A DNA stretch of 10,098 bases from Spirochaetales bacterium. GTDB lineage: Bacteria > Spirochaetota > Spirochaetia > SZUA-6 > DRHE01. The stretch spans positions 1 to 10,098 of the forward strand of contig DRHE01000358.1 of assembly GCA_011049745.1 (NCBI GenBank), written 5' to 3'. This document shows positions 7,728 to 10,098 of this stretch, piece by piece (positions within the stretch are counted from its first letter, which is position 1; each line of letters begins with the position of its first letter). The notes beneath the pieces are model-generated. The model ran no database searches. It saw only the letters and a program-made list of their open reading frames with translations, and was not told the origin of the DNA. The translations under genes and the position numbers were made by a program.

Positions 7728-7754
7728 TAAGTCTTTCTATCATGAAAATGGCAT

Positions 7755-7763
7755 AAAAGAAAA
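7755..7763 (-). terminator. U-rich tract directly after RNase P helix P1 (possible weak terminator or processing site)
   Basis: The minus strand reads TTTTCTTTT immediately after the 3' strand of P1. There is no separate local hairpin before it; the only stem ending here is the long-range P1 helix of the RNase P RNA. It could give partial termination or mark the 3' processing point. The TPR gene begins only 28 nt further on, so full termination would require another promoter for the downstream genes, and I do not see one. Confidence 0.25.
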
Positions 7764-8129
7764 GAGGCAGGGCGATAAGCCGGGTTCTGTCATTGAGCTA
7801 CCATCTATCTGGGCGCAACAGTTTCCTATTCGCTCATGCAGCCTACCCGCAAGGCCTTGGGCGAGCAGCCCCCTTGCTGCTTGGCTTTGCTCCTGATGAG
7901 GTTTACCGTGCCCCGCTAAAGTTACCTTAAAAGCGGGCGGTGGGCTCTTACCCCGCCTTTTCACCCTTACCCGCATGAATTTGTGCGGGCGGTATATTTT
8001 CTGTGGCACTATCTGTCACCGGCAGGCCAATCGGTCTGTCAGTGCCCGGGAGTTACCCGGCATCATGCTCTACGGAGCCCGGACTTTCCTCTACCGGTAA
8101 ATTCCGGCAGCGGTAGCCTGCCCTGCCTC
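7764..8129 (-). ncRNA. rnpB: RNase P catalytic RNA, bacterial type A
   Basis: This is the ribozyme that removes 5' leaders from precursor tRNAs. Read on the minus strand, the first conserved core block GAGGAAAGTCCGGGCTCC lies at 8091-8074 and the last, ACAGAACCCGGCTTATCG, at 7790-7773. The two form the P4 core. Helix P1 is visible as a perfect 9-bp pairing of GAGGCAGGG (8129-8121) with CCCTGCCTC (7772-7764), and it fixes the ends at about 366 nt. The GGTAAGAGCCCACCG and ACGGTAAACC blocks are present. The L15 motif GGGTAGG, whose GGU (7847-7845) pairs with the tRNA CCA end, is intact. The overall order matches E. coli M1 RNA, hence type A. It is wedged between two protein genes (14 nt and 36 nt away). 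I see no convincing promoter directly before it, so it may be processed from a longer transcript or use a promoter inside the zinc-ribbon gene. Confidence 0.97.
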
Positions 8130-8143
8130 ATATTCTCTTGTTA

Positions 8144-8863
8144 CTACTCCTTTTCTTCATCCTGGAAAAAAATAATCCTCGAACAGTTGGGACAGAACAT
8201 TATTTCCTGTCCACTTCGAATAGTATTTACAAACTGGCCGGGAAGGATCATATGACAGCCGCTGCAGACCCCATCCACTATAGGAACGATTCCCAGCCCG
8301 GATTTATTCTTGATAATACGCGCAAACTTGAAAAGGATAGCTTCATCCAGCCCCGGAGTGATCTTTTTCTCCCTGGTCTCCAGCTTTTTCAGTTCCTTCT
8401 GTTTACTATCTACCTCCTGCTGTATGTGCCCCTGCTCTGCTTCAACCTCCTCTTCCTGCTGCTTGATCATCATCTCTTCTTTTTCCAGCTTTACCTTCAT
8501 CTCCTCGACAAGCTGTTCTTCACGCTGAAGGTTCCGGCGCAATTCCTGTTCACGTTCGCCTGCATCACGGATTTCTTTATCTAACGCTTCATATTCCCTC
8601 TGGGTTTGAATAAGATCCATCTGTTTTTCAAATTTTTCCCGCTCAGCTTCAGCTTCAATGGCCTTTGTTCTTAACTTTTTTGTACTCTCAATTAAGTCAT
8701 GTAAGTTTTTGCTCTTGTCAATATAACCCTTTTTAAGACGATTCAAAAGCTCTGTCCTGGTGGCTAATGCCCCGGGTATCTCTTCGATCTCCTTTTGAAC
8801 CTGGAATTTCAAGGAGAGAATTTCCTGTAAAGTTCTAAGCTTGTCAAATACCTTCTCTATCAT
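8144..8863 (-). CDS. Coiled-coil C4-type zinc-ribbon protein (CdsZ/FlgZ-like)
   Basis: This is a 239-residue soluble protein with no signal peptide or membrane segment. Residues about 5-165 are almost pure charged heptad-like sequence (many E/K/R/Q), expected to form a long antiparallel coiled-coil hairpin. The C-terminus carries a zinc ribbon with paired cysteines C200-x2-C203 (CSGCHM) and C224-x2-C227 (CPNC). This architecture is that of the zf-RING_7/DUF164 family. Its studied members are Chlamydia CdsZ (CT398) and Helicobacter FlgZ (HP0958), which bind sigma-54 and secretion or flagellar components and resemble GreA/DksA coiled-coil factors. The function here is not proven. The gene follows rpoD by 12 nt and ends 14 nt before the 5' end of the RNase P RNA. 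The ATG at 8863 has an AAGGGG Shine-Dalgarno that includes the rpoD stop region. A role in transcription or in flagellar/secretion regulation is an inference. Confidence 0.85.
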   Translation of the reverse strand: MIEKVFDKLRTLQEILSLKFQVQKEIEEIPGALATRTELLNRLKKGYIDKSKNLHDLIESTKKLRTKAIEAEAEREKFEKQMDLIQTQREYEALDKEIRDAGEREQELRRNLQREEQLVEEMKVKLEKEEMMIKQQEEEVEAEQGHIQQEVDSKQKELKKLETREKKITPGLDEAILFKFARIIKNKSGLGIVPIVDGVCSGCHMILPGQFVNTIRSGQEIMFCPNCSRIIFFQDEEKE

Positions 8864-8875
8864 CGCTTTAACCCC

Positions 8876-10098
8876 TTAATGTTCTAAATAGTCTTTCAGT
8901 CTCCGGCTTCGCTTGGGATGCCGCAATCGCCGTAAAGCCTTGGCCTCAATCTGACGTATCCGTTCCCGGGTAACATTGAAATATAGTCCGACCTCTTCGA
9001 GGGTAAGAGAATAACCATCCTCCAGCCCGAAACGCATTTTCAGCACTTCCTGCTCCCTGGGCGGCAGGCTCTGCAATACATCTGTTAACTGCTCCTGGAG
9101 CAGCTTGAACGCGGTCTGGCTGGCTGGATTCTCAATGTCTTTATCTTCAATAAAATCGCCAAGCAGGGAATCATCCTCTTCCCCTATCGGGGTCTCTAAT
9201 GAAATAGGTTCCCGGGCCACGCTTTTAACTGTCTTGACCCTCTGCGCGGACCAGCCAAGCCTCTCGGCCACTTCAGCATCATTGGGCTCACGTCCCAGTA
9301 TCTGCATAAGCTGTCTTGATTCTCTAGCCACTTTATTAATCTGTTCGATCATATGCACCGGTACCCGGATAGTACGCGCCTGATCTGAGATTGAACGGGT
9401 AATTGCCTGCCTTATCCACCAGGTGGCATAGGTTGAAAACTTGTAGCCTTTGCGATACTCGAACTTCTCAACCGCCTTTATCAGACCAATGTTACCCTCC
9501 TGTACCAGGTCAAAAAAATGAAGACCGCGGTTGGTATATTTCTTGGCAATGCTCACCACCAGACGCAGATTGGCCTTGATCAAGCGATCCTTGGCGCTTT
9601 TCAACATTATCCGGCCATGTTCGATCTCTTTGCTCATCTCCAGGATCTCGTTGATGGAATTATGGAATTCAACTTCCAATCTTAACAATTTCTTATCATT
9701 GACCTGGATGGTCCTGATCAACTCCCTGATGTCATCCGCAGTGAGATTGAGCTCCTCTTCGATCTCCTCCCTGGCCTTCTTCTGAGTCAAGTTCCTGGAG
9801 AGATCGCGTGTCTCTTTCCGGCTGCTCACATTCAGCTGCTTGCGGATTCTCTTTTTTTCATTTTTAATGTTTCCAATCCGTCTGGACACATCTATAAATT
9901 TTTCAGCTATATGATTGATCTCCTGCTGGCGCAGCTCAATTTTCTGTAGATCAGCTATCAATTCCTCTTTGCGTTTTTTCAACTCTCTATCTTTAAGAAG
10001 ATTTATCCCCTTATTGTCCAGTTTGCGTTTAAGCTCCATAAACATACGCAAAGGATTATAACAATCCCGCAAAGATTCCCGATAGTATTGTATGAGCC
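8876..10098 (-). CDS. rpoD: Primary sigma factor RpoD/SigA, C-terminal part (5' end beyond window)
   Basis: This is the housekeeping sigma-70 factor that directs RNA polymerase to -10/-35 promoters. The frame is open to the right window edge, so the gene is partial and the TTG at 10072 is not a real start. Residues counted from that TTG: 1-150 form a lysine/glutamate-rich helical stretch, fitting the end of region 1.2 (NPLRMFMEL) and the non-conserved region of large group-1 sigmas. Regions 2.1-2.4 span about 153-240, with [14 protein letters not shown] (211-224) for -10 melting and recognition. Region 3 is about 241-310. Region 4.2 is the helix-turn-helix [20 protein letters not shown] (357-376), followed by the usual KALRRLRHP. 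The near-perfect 2.3/2.4/4.2 motifs and the large non-conserved region mark a primary, not alternative, sigma. The stop lies 12 nt before the zinc-ribbon gene, whose ribosome site (AAGGGG) overlaps it, so the two are probably co-transcribed. Confidence 0.97.
   Translation of the reverse strand, partial: LIQYYRESLRDCYNPLRMFMELKRKLDNKGINLLKDRELKKRKEELIADLQKIELRQQEINHIAEKFIDVSRRIGNIKNEKKRIRKQLNVSSRKETRDLSRNLTQKKAREEIEEELNLTADDIRELIRTIQVNDKKLLRLEVEFHNSINEILEMSKEIEHGRIMLKSAKDRLIKANLRLVVSIAKKYTNRGLHFFDLVQEGNIGLIKAVEKFEYRKGYKFSTYATWWIRQAITRSISDQARTIRVPVHMIEQINKVARESRQLMQILGREPNDAEVAERLGWSAQRVKTVKSVAREPISLETPIGEEDDSLLGDFIEDKDIENPASQTAFKLLQEQLTDVLQSLPPREQEVLKMRFGLEDGYSLTLEEVGLYFNVTRERIRQIEAKALRRLRHPKRSRRLKDYLEH

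Noticed and set aside
7711..7743. Ten-codon leader-like frame before the TPR gene (MIERLNVFEY)
   Set aside because: It overlaps the TPR start in another frame, has no good ribosome site, and there is no attenuator structure around it.
7740..8009. Open frame (89 codons) on the minus strand over the RNase P RNA
   Set aside because: It falls wholly on structured, highly conserved RNase P sequence and has no protein features.
10040..10072. TTG at 10072 as the rpoD start, and TATAAT near 10060 as a promoter
   Set aside because: The frame stays open to the window edge with sigma-like sequence (region 1.2) there. The TATAAT encodes conserved residues and has no -35 partner.
1..10098. Search for tRNAs, CRISPR repeats, insertion sequences, att sites, toxin-antitoxin or defence genes
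   Set aside because: None could be supported on either strand; every long stretch is accounted for by the listed genes, the RNase P RNA and the inverted repeat.

Overview
The window holds one nearly continuous minus-strand gene cluster, transcribed from about 10098 down to about 1140. In transcription order it contains: the 3' part of the primary sigma factor gene (rpoD); a coiled-coil C4 zinc-ribbon protein; the RNase P RNA (rnpB); a membrane-anchored TPR protein; the rod-shape genes mreB, mreC, mreD, mrdA (PBP2) and rodA; and the 5' part of a secreted, probably outer-membrane beta-barrel protein that resembles Wzi-type capsule-assembly proteins. Spacing is tight throughout. mrdA and rodA overlap by ATGA, mreC and mreD abut as TAAGTG, and the other gaps run from about 7 to 37 nt. 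No stretch over 300 bases lacks a gene or RNA.

The cluster fits a didermal rod or helical bacterium of roughly balanced base composition. From memory, the order sigma factor - zinc ribbon - TPR - mreBCD - pbp2 - rodA matches spirochaetes (Treponema pallidum has its sigma factor near TP0493 and mreB to rodA around TP0497-TP0501). The Wzi-like protein also recalls large spirochaete outer-membrane proteins. Spirochaete origin is my best guess. It is an inference from synteny and protein flavour, not a database result.

Functionally the core is the Rod complex (elongasome). MreB is the cytoplasmic actin-like filament, MreC and MreD link it across the inner membrane, RodA is the SEDS glycan polymerase, and PBP2 is its transpeptidase partner. 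The TPR protein is co-directional and placed just before mreB, so it is a candidate accessory factor. rpoD, the zinc-ribbon gene and rnpB form an upstream housekeeping block.

The left end (1-466) is abnormal. Positions 1-135 are a perfect inverted copy of 332-466. The 196 nt between the arms continue the reading frame of the Wzi-like gene, but on the plus strand. The minus-strand gene therefore runs correctly to base 332 and then into nonsense, while its true continuation (68 more residues) lies on the opposite strand at 135-338. The junction carries a 7-base complementary motif (GGCCACC at 129-135, GGTGGCC at 332-338). This is what an inverted template-switch chimera (for example from multiple displacement amplification, or a fold-back at a contig end) looks like. 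A genuine inverted duplication or invertible segment is the less likely alternative. I found no transposon, CRISPR array, tRNA, prophage or defence system; apart from the left end this is a conserved housekeeping region.
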